Notes: generated by a model not told the origin, from the sequence alone. Positions 1 to 7,597 are shown, counted from the stretch's first letter. The stretch: DNA of 10,230 nt from an uncultured Erysipelotrichaceae bacterium (GCA_937957895.1 CALFEZ010000096.1:1-10230), one strand, 5' to 3'. Made by a program: numbers and translations.

Positions 1-444
1 TGCCCTTTCACCGATCGGAGCTTTTCTAAATGGGATGCCATTGACAAGATATCGAGATATATGAGCAAAGATGATCTCTTTGTCGACTTTCACATCGGAG
101 TCCATCAACATACGGTGTGTTTTTTGGATATCCTTTACACTGATTCCCCTTTCAGGGTCTGCGATCTCAACATAAAGCTTTTCAGTATATTTTTGCATAC
201 CCAAACTCGGGATCACCAGCAGAACTCTTTCAATGGATGCCTGTAAGTTTTTCGAGGCATTAAAAAGTGCACTTTGCAATGACTTGATGATCGCTTCTTC
301 ATCCAGTACGAAACGACCGTCAAAACCAGTTGTAGGCACTTGCTCCACCTTAAGGATGTTCAATGAAGTGTGGAAGAACTCCGCCACGATCAATCGAACT
401 TTATGATCTGCGATCTCACATACAGCAAGTATTTGTTTATCCAT
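1..444 (-). CDS. FtsA-like actin-fold protein, N-terminal 148 residues (3' end outside window)
   Basis: The reading frame is open from an ATG at 444 to the window edge, so the C-terminal part is missing. Residues 5-22 align without gaps to the first strands of FtsA (typical IDIGTSK followed by a strand ending in VGE). Residues 84-148 look like the FtsA SHS2 (1C) domain: the segment ISVKDIQK, a helix, then a strand and a stretch resembling the FtsA pattern 'reilHviPqeyivDg..gi.dPiG' (here AHISRYLVNGIPFRKAPIG). FtsA is an actin homologue that anchors FtsZ to the membrane. Here the phosphate-1 motif DIGTSK reads EIADHK, so the usual nucleotide-phosphate loop is lost. The start is supported by GAGAGG at 453-458, eight bases upstream. 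An in-frame TTG directly before the ATG is a less likely start. It diverges from rpmB. This may be a specialised FtsA paralogue or a PilM-like relative; the FtsA-superfamily call is fairly firm, the function is not. Confidence 0.72.
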   Translation of the reverse strand, partial: MDKQILAVCEIADHKVRLIVAEFFHTSLNILKVEQVPTTGFDGRFVLDEEAIIKSLQSALFNASKNLQASIERVLLVIPSLGMQKYTEKLYVEIADPERGISVKDIQKTHRMLMDSDVKVDKEIIFAHISRYLVNGIPFRKAPIGERA

Positions 445-470
445 CAAGCGCGCCTCTCTTCATTGCTTCT

Positions 471-479
471 ATCATAGCA
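471..479 (-). promoter_or_regulatory. Candidate extended -10 promoter for the FtsA-like gene
   Basis: Read on the minus strand, these bases give TGCTATGAT, an extended -10 (TGn followed by TATGAT, one mismatch to TATAAT). I see no good -35 at 16-18 bases: TTATTT is the best at 17, and TTGATT lies too close at 13. Start of transcription near 464 would leave a leader of about 20 bases before the ATG at 444, containing the ribosome binding site GAGAGG. Inference from consensus only. Confidence 0.45.
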
Positions 480-541
480 TAACAGGCCAAATCAAATAAA
501 GCATAAACCACGAGTTTTGACGCCAATCTTCTTTATTTCGG

Positions 542-571
542 TTGCATTGGAACAAGTGTTTATGATATAGT
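542..571 (+). promoter_or_regulatory. Candidate sigma-A promoter of rpmB
   Basis: TTGCAT at 542-547 (-35, four of six consensus bases) is separated by 18 bases from TATAGT at 566-571 (-10, five of six). The -10 is preceded by TG at 563-564, making an extended -10. Transcription would begin near 578, giving a leader of roughly 36 bases that ends in the strong ribosome binding site AAAGGGG at 599-605, eight bases before the rpmB ATG. Consensus-based inference. Confidence 0.55.
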
Positions 572-613
572 AAACAAGCAAATAAAGGATCAACATAGAA
601 AGGGGTTTATGGT

Positions 614-808
614 ATGCCAAGAGTATGTGCCGTATCCGGCAAAAAAGCTCTGTCTGGAAACAAGCGTTCCCACTCACTGCGTGCGACCCGCCGCAAATGG
701 AATGTTAATTTGCAAAAAGTAACCTTGATGGTCGACGGGAAACCTCAAAAAGTTCGTATTTCCGCCCGCGCATTGAAGGCACTCAAAGCCCAGCAAGCAA
801 CACAATGA
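614..808 (+). CDS. rpmB: 50S ribosomal protein L28
   Basis: This 64-residue basic protein begins MPRVCAVSGKKALSGNKRSHS, continues with RATRRKWNVNLQ, and ends with VRISARALKAL, the standard L28 pattern and length. L28 is a component of the large ribosomal subunit. Only one cysteine (residue 5) is present, so this is the zinc-independent form lacking the CxxC pairs of C+ L28 proteins. The ATG is fixed by AAAGGGG eight bases upstream; an upstream ATG at 609 is out of frame. It is a single-gene unit on the strand opposite to its neighbours, ending three bases before an intrinsic terminator. An rpmB opposed to thiN is also the arrangement in Bacillus subtilis, but the small sporulation gene spoVM found between them there has no room here. 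Confidence 0.97.
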   Translation: MPRVCAVSGKKALSGNKRSHSLRATRRKWNVNLQKVTLMVDGKPQKVRISARALKALKAQQATQ

Positions 809-810
809 AC

Positions 811-832
811 AAAACGGTCCGCCGTTTTTTTT
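811..832. terminator. Bidirectional intrinsic terminator shared by rpmB and thiN
   Basis: AAAACGG at 811-817 pairs perfectly with CCGTTTT at 822-828 around a four-base loop. On the plus strand the run of eight T (825-832) ends rpmB transcripts. On the minus strand the same hairpin is followed by TTTT, then GTT, and would end the long thiN operon. The thiN stop codon (831-833, TAA on the minus strand) lies inside the T tract, so the two genes are separated by only 22 bases. Confidence 0.88.
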
Positions 833-1433
833 ATTTGTCTTTGCTTTTTATGATCATAAGTTTACCTTTGTCCAATGTTAATCGTACTACTTTATCCATA
901 AACTCATTGGATAGTGTATAACGATCTTGTGGATAAAGGACTCTTTTATTTAGAGGGTATTTTACATTGGACAATGTAACGACACTTTCTTCAAGTGCAA
1001 AAAGAGATAGGTAGGTGTATCCATCTTTGAAAATGTCGATCGATTCATCCGTGACGAACATATGATTAAGATGATCCCTTAAATGAATGGTCGGATGTTG
1101 CATCATCAGATGCATGTTCACATACTGGTGATCCAATCTCCCTCCCAATGCCCCAAGCATGATGATTCGATCGACGCGATCGACCCATCGTGCAACGGCA
1201 ACTTCCGAGTCACTTTCATTTTTTTGCTTATTCAATATCACCAGTTCTTTGCTGTAAGCTTTGACAAGTGCAAGATCTTCAGGATCGATGGAATCAAAAT
1301 CACCCACAGCCATGTCCATCATCAACTTGTTTTCAGCACAAAAAACCGCCCCTTTGTCGATACCCACCAGGATATCATAAGGAATTTCAAACAAATCATT
1401 GGTAAGCGAACCGACAAACAATGCTGTCAACAT
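831..1433 (-). CDS. thiN: Thiamine pyrophosphokinase (last gene of the operon)
   Basis: ThiN transfers pyrophosphate from ATP to thiamine, giving thiamine diphosphate, the cofactor of transketolase and pyruvate dehydrogenase. The 200-residue protein has the family length. Recognisable motifs are GDFDS at residues 44-48 (Mg/ATP site), NESDSE around 72-77 (matching the family's D-x-E segment) and GALGGRLDH at 94-102, the most conserved block. The C-terminal half is the thiamine-binding beta domain, with less obvious conservation. The ATG at 1433 overlaps the end of rpe by seven bases and is preceded by GGAG about six bases upstream within rpe, so translation is probably coupled. No TPP riboswitch is visible in the upstream genes, and control is probably that of the operon. 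Together with rpe it gives the operon a small pentose phosphate and cofactor section. Confidence 0.95.
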   Translation of the reverse strand: MLTALFVGSLTNDLFEIPYDILVGIDKGAVFCAENKLMMDMAVGDFDSIDPEDLALVKAYSKELVILNKQKNESDSEVAVARWVDRVDRIIMLGALGGRLDHQYVNMHLMMQHPTIHLRDHLNHMFVTDESIDIFKDGYTYLSLFALEESVVTLSNVKYPLNKRVLYPQDRYTLSNEFMDKVVRLTLDKGKLMIIKSKDK

Positions 1434-2071
1434 AAACTCTCCACTGCTTCGATGATATTTTGATTGAAAATATAACTGCCTGCCACGATCACATCCACCC
1501 CTGCCGCTTTTACCATTTGAGCTGTTTGCTTGTTGATGCCGCCATCGACCTGGATCAGAGCAGTGGCATTTTTCTGTCTTACCTGTGACTTGGCATATGC
1601 GATCCGCTCACAGGATTTTTCGATGAACTTCTGTCCACCAAATCCTGGTTCCACCGACATGATCAAAATCAGATCGACTCGTGTGATATAGGGGTCGATC
1701 GCTTCGATCGGAGTGTTTGGTTTGACTGAGATGCCAACTTTCATTCCGTTGCTTTTGATGGTCTCTATCATCGAGATGGTACGATCATGCTCCTTGGTGG
1801 CTTCAAGATGGAAAGTGAATTGATCACATCCCGCTTTTGCGAACATCTCAACAAAGCGTTCTGGCTCACTGACCATCAAATGGACGTCCATAAAAAGATC
1901 TGAACTCCTTTTGACTGCTTTGAGGATATCCGGACCAAAGGTAAGGTTTGGAACAAAATAGCCATCCATGACATCAAAATGGATCCAAGTTGCTTTGGAT
2001 TGGTTTACTTGTTTTAACTGTTCACTGAATCGTGTAAAATCAATGGATAGGATAGAGGGGGCAATGATCAT
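1427..2071 (-). CDS. rpe: Ribulose-phosphate 3-epimerase
   Basis: Rpe interconverts ribulose 5-phosphate and xylulose 5-phosphate in the pentose phosphate pathway, in the cytoplasm. The 214-residue TIM barrel is full length. It starts with the typical IIAPSILS, and has the metal and catalytic residues H31 and D33 with D36 in HFDVMDG, H64 in MDVHLMV, the loop segment SVEPGFGGQKF at 139-149, and D176 in VDGGI. The phosphate-binding AGSYIF segment lies near the C-terminus. The start ATG is four bases after the rsgA stop and has a clear ribosome binding site, AAAGGAG, nine bases upstream. The end overlaps thiN by seven bases. The order rsgA, rpe, thiN is conserved across Bacillota. Confidence 0.97.
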   Translation of the reverse strand: MIIAPSILSIDFTRFSEQLKQVNQSKATWIHFDVMDGYFVPNLTFGPDILKAVKRSSDLFMDVHLMVSEPERFVEMFAKAGCDQFTFHLEATKEHDRTISMIETIKSNGMKVGISVKPNTPIEAIDPYITRVDLILIMSVEPGFGGQKFIEKSCERIAYAKSQVRQKNATALIQVDGGINKQTAQMVKAAGVDVIVAGSYIFNQNIIEAVESLC

Positions 2072-2075
2072 GGGT

Positions 2076-2930
2076 TCATTCTCCTTTGTCTATAAGCTCA
2101 CACACATCCACATAATTCTGATAGCGGATGGCAGAGATCTTTTTGTCTTTTACAGCTTGCTTGATGACACATCCCGGTTCATTGATATGGATGCAGTTGC
2201 GGAACTTGCACTTGCCAAAATAAGGTTTGAAATCCAAAATGACTTCCCCTAGATATTCTTTGCTGATATGAGCGAAACTCAATGAGGAAAACCCAGGTGT
2301 ATCTGCCACCCATCCATTTGCAACAGGGTGAAGCTCCACATGTCTGGTGGTGTGTTTGCCACGATTGAGTGCTTTGGATGTTTCCTGTGTTTTGATCTTA
2401 AAAGAAGCATCCAGACGATTGAGAAGTGCTGATTTCCCTGCTCCGCTTTGGCCTGTCAAAACCGTGATTTTCCCTTTTAATGCTTCCTTGATCGGTTGGA
2501 TGTCATATCCAAATCCGGTTCTCAACACCTGATATCCTGCTTGTTCATACTCATCGATGATCTCAAAAACCGGATCATCGCAAGCGATCAGATCGCATTT
2601 AGTGATGCATATCACGGGTGTGATCTGTGCAGCCATGATCAAAAACAATAAACGATCGAGCAAGACTGCCGAAAAATCAGGACGAAAAAGCGAAGTGACC
2701 ACCAATGCCTGATCCACGTTGGCGATCACCGGTCGAATCAACTGATTGGTTCTAGGAAGCACTTGTTGGATGACCCAGTGCTCCTGCATTTTTTCAACAT
2801 GAACCCAATCACCCACGATCGGGGAATCATTCAATCGCAGTTTGCCCATCGGCTTGGCCAAAACGATCTGATCTTCGATCAGTACCGAATACTGATTCGA
2901 GATGAGTTTCATGACACGTGCTTTGAGCAT
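2076..2930 (-). CDS. rsgA: Small ribosomal subunit biogenesis GTPase RsgA
   Basis: RsgA (YjeQ/CpgA) is a circularly permuted GTPase that checks maturation of the 30S decoding region. With the start at 2930 it has 284 residues. An N-terminal OB-fold (about 1-65) precedes G4 TKCD (110-113), the P-loop GQSGAGKS (160-167), a threonine-containing switch GKHTTRHV (191-198), and G3 DTPG (210-213); the order G4-G1-G3 is the permutation hallmark. The zinc knuckle is C241, C246, H248, C254. The frame is open upstream to 3056 but that part lies inside the prkC reading frame and does not resemble the family. I chose ATG 2930 because MLKARVMKLIS matches the usual N-terminus and follows the prkC stop directly (TGA, one base, ATG). 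No ribosome binding site is visible there or at the alternative ATG 2912, so expression probably relies on reinitiation after prkC. Confidence 0.93.
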   Translation of the reverse strand: MLKARVMKLISNQYSVLIEDQIVLAKPMGKLRLNDSPIVGDWVHVEKMQEHWVIQQVLPRTNQLIRPVIANVDQALVVTSLFRPDFSAVLLDRLLFLIMAAQITPVICITKCDLIACDDPVFEIIDEYEQAGYQVLRTGFGYDIQPIKEALKGKITVLTGQSGAGKSALLNRLDASFKIKTQETSKALNRGKHTTRHVELHPVANGWVADTPGFSSLSFAHISKEYLGEVILDFKPYFGKCKFRNCIHINEPGCVIKQAVKDKKISAIRYQNYVDVCELIDKGE

Positions 2931-2931
2931 A

Positions 2932-4581
2932 TCAATAATAATAGAGCGTGATGACTCTATCCTCATATTGTATGTATAAACTTCCTGATGACGGCGAGAC
3001 TTCCACAACGACATCATACACGATCTTCTCGATCTCCTCATCCGACAATCCATCAAGTGTCTTGCGAACGGTCACAACTTCGACCCCCAACGATCGCAGT
3101 TGTTCTGCAGCAGCATTGATGTTTGTACCGATCAAAGGCGGGATCACGATCTCCACGTAGGTGGATACGACCAGTTTGATCTCAGAAGATCTACGTGGAT
3201 CTAGTTTATCATTGGGCAGCAGGATCTCTTGTCTTATCACGGTCCCGGGTGGTATGTCGGTGCTTTGCTCTTTTTCGACACGGATCGTGATCCGAGAGCC
3301 AGTCAGCATCTGTTGGACTTCCTCCAATGTCATGCCTTTATAATCTCCCACCACGAAGTACTTCCCATCAGAGATCCAAACATTGACACTAGACCCGACT
3401 TCGACTTCTGACCCAAAAGCCGGTGATGATTGGATGATCAGACCAAAATCAATATCGTCGGTCATCTGATAACGGACACTGGTGGAAAGGTGTAAACCAA
3501 GATCTTCCAACACACTTCTTGCTTCTGAAAATGTCATACCGGTGATGTCCGGGATCTTGACAAAGGAAGGTTGATCCGATCGATTGTACCAGGAAACAGC
3601 AAACCACATCGCCAAGATCAGCATCAGACTGATACCGATCGCGGTCAATGCTGTTTTGATGGTCGATGAAGCTGGTTCGCCATCGTCCAAGTTTGAGATT
3701 TGATCCATGACGATCGTCTGATCGTCATCCTGATCATCGAACACGATTGGTTTTTCATGGATTTTGGCTTGATCCATGCATGTATTAAGATCTTCTAAAA
3801 GCTCCAAAGACGTGCGATATCTGAAAAACTTGTTTTTAGCAGTAGCTTTGATGATGATGTTCTCTATGGATTGCGGAATGTTGGAATTGAATGTCCTGAC
3901 AGAAGGCATTTCATCTCTCATGTGTTTTAAAGCAACTTGCACAGGTGCATCCGCATTGTATGGGACATCTCCCACCAACAGCTCAAAAAAGACGATGCCT
4001 ACGGAATAAATGTCACTTTGAATGGTGGCACCTTCTCCGCGTGCTGTTTCCGGAGCCATGTAGTGTACTGAACCCATGACAGAATCTGTTTGTGTCAACT
4101 GACCGGCATCCTGAGCGCGTGCGATCCCAAAATCTGCGATCTTTGCCGTACCGTCATCTTTGATCAATATATTCTGAGGTTTGATGTCACGGTGCACGAT
4201 GTTGCGTTTGTGTGCTTCTGACAATCCGGCAGCGATCTGTTTCATGATCACCAATGCCTCATCGATGTCCAAAGCCCCTCGCTGATGGATCAACTGTTTC
4301 AATGTCTTTCCGCGTATGACTTCCATCACGATAAAATGCTTTCCATCTTCTTCTCCAACATCGAAAATCTCCACGATGTTTTGATGACTTATACCACTGG
4401 CTGCATTTGCTTCACGTTGGAAACGAAGCAAGTTGACCGGATCTTTTGATAATTCACCACGGAGGATCTTGATGGCAACCTCTCGATTGAGCAGTGTATC
4501 CATGGCCAAAAAGACATCTGCCATGCCACCTTCACCAATCTTCTTAACGATCATGTATCGCTTTTTGATCATCTGACTCAT
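2932..4581 (-). CDS. prkC: PASTA-domain membrane serine/threonine kinase
   Basis: This kinase (PrkC/PknB/Stk1 family) phosphorylates division, cell-wall and translation proteins and is thought to sense muropeptides or lipid II through external PASTA domains. The 549 residues show a Hanks kinase domain: glycine loop GEGGMADV (16-23), VAIK lysine K38, E57, HRD with D132, DFG (150-152), the activation loop to APE (176-178), and ARG. An acidic juxtamembrane linker (about 280-303) leads to one transmembrane helix at about 311-332. Three PASTA repeats follow, at about 341-406, 407-473 and 474-549, so the topology is kinase inside, PASTA outside. All catalytic residues are present. The ATG overlaps the phosphatase stop (ATGA) and has AAGGTG eight bases upstream. 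Downstream rsgA is coupled; its homologue CpgA is a reported PrkC substrate in Bacillus subtilis. Confidence 0.97.
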   Translation of the reverse strand: MSQMIKKRYMIVKKIGEGGMADVFLAMDTLLNREVAIKILRGELSKDPVNLLRFQREANAASGISHQNIVEIFDVGEEDGKHFIVMEVIRGKTLKQLIHQRGALDIDEALVIMKQIAAGLSEAHKRNIVHRDIKPQNILIKDDGTAKIADFGIARAQDAGQLTQTDSVMGSVHYMAPETARGEGATIQSDIYSVGIVFFELLVGDVPYNADAPVQVALKHMRDEMPSVRTFNSNIPQSIENIIIKATAKNKFFRYRTSLELLEDLNTCMDQAKIHEKPIVFDDQDDDQTIVMDQISNLDDGEPASSTIKTALTAIGISLMLILAMWFAVSWYNRSDQPSFVKIPDITGMTFSEARSVLEDLGLHLSTSVRYQMTDDIDFGLIIQSSPAFGSEVEVGSSVNVWISDGKYFVVGDYKGMTLEEVQQMLTGSRITIRVEKEQSTDIPPGTVIRQEILLPNDKLDPRRSSEIKLVVSTYVEIVIPPLIGTNINAAAEQLRSLGVEVVTVRKTLDGLSDEEIEKIVYDVVVEVSPSSGSLYIQYEDRVITLYYY

Positions 4582-5318
4582 GATGTTTCACCTTGCAGAT
4601 CAGTCAAATAGATGATCGTCACATTATCAAATCCACCGGCATCATTTGCCAGTTGGATGAGAGTTGTTACCTTTTTGGTTGCGCTCATATTCGAGATCAC
4701 AACATCTGAGATCTGCTGATATGAGACATAACCATGAAGGCCGTCCGAACAAAGCAAATAAGCATCATGTTTTTGGGTTATTTCACTTACATCGACCACA
4801 AGTTGATCCGTGATGCCCATGGCATTGGTAAGCATATTTCGATATGGATGCATTTGTGCTTGATGAGGCGTCAGTTTGCCAAGCTTCATCATTTCATTGA
4901 CATAGCTGTGATCATCGCTAAGCAATGACAACTCATCGTTATGGATGCCATAGCAGCGACTGTCCCCGACATTGACTAAGATGGCATGCTCTTTTGTGAT
5001 CATCAAAGCTACCAATGTCGTTCCCATTCCTTTGTATAGCGGATCATGTTTGGATCGATCAAACAAATGGTCATTGGCATCGATGATCAGCTCTTTGATG
5101 TATGTCATCGCATGATCGGATGATTCGAAGGATACTGATCTATCAAAATGATGCTTGAGGTACTGAATGATGATGTCACTGGCTTTGCCTCCGCCGATAT
5201 GACCCCCGATGCCATCGCACACCACAGCCAGCAAAGCCTTTTTACCTCTGATGATCGCATAATGATCTTGATTGCTTTCACGGATCTTGCCGCGATCTGT
5301 CCTGCCGATTGCTTTCAT
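4578..5318 (-). CDS. prpC: PP2C-type serine/threonine phosphatase
   Basis: This cytoplasmic metal-dependent phosphatase (PrpC/Stp/PphA family) reverses phosphorylation by the neighbouring PASTA kinase. The 246 residues are full family length. Motifs are TDRGKIRESNQD (7-18, with D18), the metal-binding DGIGGH (35-40), NVGDSR (116-121), DDHS (135-138), SDGL with D192 (191-194), and DNVT (231-234), so all metal-binding aspartates expected of the PPM fold are present. It has no membrane segment. Its ATG overlaps the rlmN stop in an ATGA, with GGGAG seven bases upstream, and its own stop overlaps the prkC ATG in the same way. This phosphatase-then-kinase pairing supports the assignment. The symbol follows Bacillus usage; stp is the alternative. 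Confidence 0.96.
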   Translation of the reverse strand: MKAIGRTDRGKIRESNQDHYAIIRGKKALLAVVCDGIGGHIGGGKASDIIIQYLKHHFDRSVSFESSDHAMTYIKELIIDANDHLFDRSKHDPLYKGMGTTLVALMITKEHAILVNVGDSRCYGIHNDELSLLSDDHSYVNEMMKLGKLTPHQAQMHPYRNMLTNAMGITDQLVVDVSEITQKHDAYLLCSDGLHGYVSYQQISDVVISNMSATKKVTTLIQLANDAGGFDNVTIIYLTDLQGETS

Positions 5319-6355
5319 CGCTCATCTCCCAGTTTTTTACTACGTAGTTGTCCACAGGCAGCATCGATTTCCACTCCGTGTTCCTGCCTCAATGTGGTTT
5401 GGATCCCACGCTTTTTCAACTGATCATAAAAAGCCAAAGCTCTTTTGATTGGGGTTCTACGATATGGTTGTTCGGCGACTGGGTTGTATGGAATAAGGTT
5501 GACATACGCATTTTGTCCAAAAATCAAATCGGCCAACTGATTGGCATGTTCGAGATGATCATTGACACCCTCAAGCAAAATATATTCATAGGTGATGCGT
5601 CTGTTTGTTTTTTGATAATACGCTTTTAAAGATTCCATCAATTTCTTGATGGGGTGTGCTTTGTTGATCGGCATCAGTTGCGAGCGGAGTTCATCGTTGG
5701 GTGCATGCAGCGAGATCGCCAGATTGATCTGCAAAGGTTCTTGTGCCAACCGGTTGATCCCTTCGATCAATCCACATGTTGAGATCGTCAGTTTTCTTGA
5801 GCCTATAGCTAAACCATGATCGGAGTTGATGGTTTTGAGAAAATCAAGCACATGATCATAGTTGTCAAAAGGTTCTCCGATTCCCATCACAACAACGGAA
5901 GAGACCCTTTGATCAAACTCATCGAGTTCTCTTTGAACGAAAAGCACTTGTTGAACCATCTCACCGGAGGTGATATCACGTTGTTTTTTCAGTAGTCCGC
6001 TGGCACAGAAACGACATCCCATGTTGCACCCGACCTGTGAGCTGACACAGACACTTTTCCCATAATCATGATGCATCAACACCGTTTCGATCAACATGCC
6101 ATCCTGACACTGAAACAAGTACTTCGTAGTGTCATCTGAGGCTGTTTGTCGCTCCTTTAGGACAATCGTTTCAAGCAAAAAATGATCATTCAACTTATCG
6201 ACAAACGCTTTTGATAAGTCGCTCATCGCATCAAAAGATGCAACCCTTTTTTTATACAGCCATGTGTATAGTTGTTTTGCACGATATTGCTTCTGTTGGT
6301 TTGCTTCGCACCACTCTGTCAGTTGTGTGTATGTCAAGTCATAAATCGTTTTCAT
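5315..6355 (-). CDS. rlmN: 23S rRNA (adenine2503-C2)/tRNA methyltransferase RlmN
   Basis: RlmN is a radical-SAM enzyme that makes 2-methyladenosine at A2503 of 23S rRNA and at A37 of some tRNAs. With the ATG at 6355 it has 346 residues, the usual length. The [4Fe-4S] cluster motif CNMGCRFC supplies C110, C114 and C117; GEP lies at 160-162; SLHAPND follows near 216; and the C-terminal DAACGQLR carries C334, the second methyl-carrying cysteine. The N-terminal helical domain is intact. It is the chromosomal RlmN type rather than the resistance enzyme Cfr, judging from the DAACGQLR end and housekeeping context, though I did not compare trees. An in-frame GTG at 6361 overlaps the AAGG ribosome binding site (6361-6364), so the ATG, five bases from it, is preferred. 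Its stop overlaps the phosphatase start. Confidence 0.96.
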   Translation of the reverse strand: MKTIYDLTYTQLTEWCEANQQKQYRAKQLYTWLYKKRVASFDAMSDLSKAFVDKLNDHFLLETIVLKERQTASDDTTKYLFQCQDGMLIETVLMHHDYGKSVCVSSQVGCNMGCRFCASGLLKKQRDITSGEMVQQVLFVQRELDEFDQRVSSVVVMGIGEPFDNYDHVLDFLKTINSDHGLAIGSRKLTISTCGLIEGINRLAQEPLQINLAISLHAPNDELRSQLMPINKAHPIKKLMESLKAYYQKTNRRITYEYILLEGVNDHLEHANQLADLIFGQNAYVNLIPYNPVAEQPYRRTPIKRALAFYDQLKKRGIQTTLRQEHGVEIDAACGQLRSKKLGDER

Positions 6356-6370
6356 GTTCACCTTATCATT

Positions 6371-7597
6371 TTAACTGATTCGGATGAATTTTACCATATA
6401 AAACCCGTCAGCATCTGTCTTATAAGGATCAAGAAACTGTTCTTCGATCTTGACGAAGTTTTCATGTTTACGCAAAAACCACAAGGCTTGCTTTTCATTT
6501 TCCTTTTTGTTGATCGTGCAAGTGGCATACACAAGCCATCCACCTACCTTCACAAGCGATGCAACACTCAAAAGGATATCTTGCTGAAGTTGGATGATCT
6601 GATCAAGATCTTCCGGTGTGATGAACAACTTGATATCCGGTTTGCGTCGAAGCACTCCCAAACCACTGCAAGGTGCATCAACCAGCACACCGTCAAAGGA
6701 TCCTTCAGAAAAATAAGCCGAAAGATCAGTTGCATCAGCGATCATCGTACGAATGCTTTTGATCTTGGTTTTATGGATCAACTCATCGATCAACTTCACA
6801 CGATGAGGATGGATGTCAACAGCAACGATCTCACACTGATCTTCTGTCTTGATGGCCATCGAGATCGATTTTCCTCCCGGAGCCGCACAGGCGTCAAGTA
6901 CTTTCTCATGTGCTTTGATCGGAGTAAAATGGCTTACCTGCTGAGCATTTTTGTCTTGGATGATCACATGACCTTCTTTGAGTGCTACATGTTTGAGAAT
7001 GCTTCGCTCTGCGATGTAACAGCCTTTGATGTGGGTTGGAATCAGTGAGAGCTCATCAAGATCCTCATAAGGATTCAGACTGTTTTCTTTGACATAGATC
7101 TTGGGTGGTTCGTGGCTGATCATGACAAAATCACGCATGGCCTTTTCACCGTACTGTTTGTTCCACATATGCAAGATCCATGATGGAAATGAATGGGTGA
7201 TGGCCAATGACTCAATGGTGTGGGTCAATGGTGGATACTTAAGGTCTTGGGTGGATAACTTCCGTAAGATGGCATTGACAAAAGCCTTGTATCGCCCGTC
7301 AAAAAGCTTGCCTGCAATCTCGGTTGATTCATCGACGATGGCATAATCAGGCATCTTATTGATGAAAAACATCTGATATACTGCCAGATTGATCAATATC
7401 TCAATCTCTTTTTTGGGATGAGTTTTAATCAGATCCTCCCATTGATAAAGACAAAATCGATAGTTCTGGATCGTGCCATAGACAAGCTGAGTGATCAGTG
7501 CAATGTTGGGATGATCGATCTGTTTCAGTGCGATGTTGGCGTACTTTTTTTCAATGATACTTTTTTTAAGAACATCAAAAGTGACTTGTTGGATCAT
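6371..7597 (-). CDS. rsmB: 16S rRNA (cytosine967-C5)-methyltransferase RsmB
   Basis: RsmB (Sun/Fmu) methylates C967 of 16S rRNA using S-adenosylmethionine. With the ATG at 7597 it has 408 residues, slightly short for the family. An N-terminal NusB-like helical domain (about 1-125) precedes the Rossmann methyltransferase domain. That domain has motif I DACAAPGGKS near 235-244, an acidic SAM-ribose residue in VAVDIHPHR, motif IV DAPCSGLG with C310, and motif VI TCTI with the nucleophile C360. The C-terminus DGFYMVKF is the usual ending. An in-frame GTG at 7603 overlaps the GGAG ribosome binding site (7603-7606), whereas the ATG lies five bases from it, so the gene starts two bases after the priA stop. 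In many Bacillota def and fmt lie between priA and rsmB; they are absent here. Confidence 0.95.
   Translation of the reverse strand: MIQQVTFDVLKKSIIEKKYANIALKQIDHPNIALITQLVYGTIQNYRFCLYQWEDLIKTHPKKEIEILINLAVYQMFFINKMPDYAIVDESTEIAGKLFDGRYKAFVNAILRKLSTQDLKYPPLTHTIESLAITHSFPSWILHMWNKQYGEKAMRDFVMISHEPPKIYVKENSLNPYEDLDELSLIPTHIKGCYIAERSILKHVALKEGHVIIQDKNAQQVSHFTPIKAHEKVLDACAAPGGKSISMAIKTEDQCEIVAVDIHPHRVKLIDELIHKTKIKSIRTMIADATDLSAYFSEGSFDGVLVDAPCSGLGVLRRKPDIKLFITPEDLDQIIQLQQDILLSVASLVKVGGWLVYATCTINKKENEKQALWFLRKHENFVKIEEQFLDPYKTDADGFYMVKFIRIS

Noticed and set aside
445..613. Possible leader riboswitch, small RNA or L28 autoregulatory structure upstream of rpmB
   Set aside because: No stable long helix was found by eye; the only inverted repeat is eight AT-rich bases 29 apart, and the likely leader is only about 36 bases.
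1083..1463. Plus-strand open frame of 126 codons opposite thiN
   Set aside because: Antisense to a well-conserved gene, no recognisable domain and no ribosome binding site noted.
2931..3056. N-terminal extension of rsgA into prkC
   Set aside because: The extra 42 residues are Arg/Met/Ser-rich, do not match the RsgA N-terminus, and overlap the conserved last PASTA domain of prkC in another frame.
5315..6355. Interpretation of the radical-SAM gene as a Cfr-type antibiotic resistance enzyme
   Set aside because: Both enzymes share the cysteine motifs, but the chromosomal operon context and the DAACGQLR ending are those of RlmN.
6272..7048. Long plus-strand open frame of 258 codons opposite rlmN and rsmB
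   Set aside because: It lies wholly antisense to two genes with complete catalytic motifs, its translation is Cys/His/Phe-rich low-quality sequence resembling no family, and it is probably a by-product of the codon use of the real genes.
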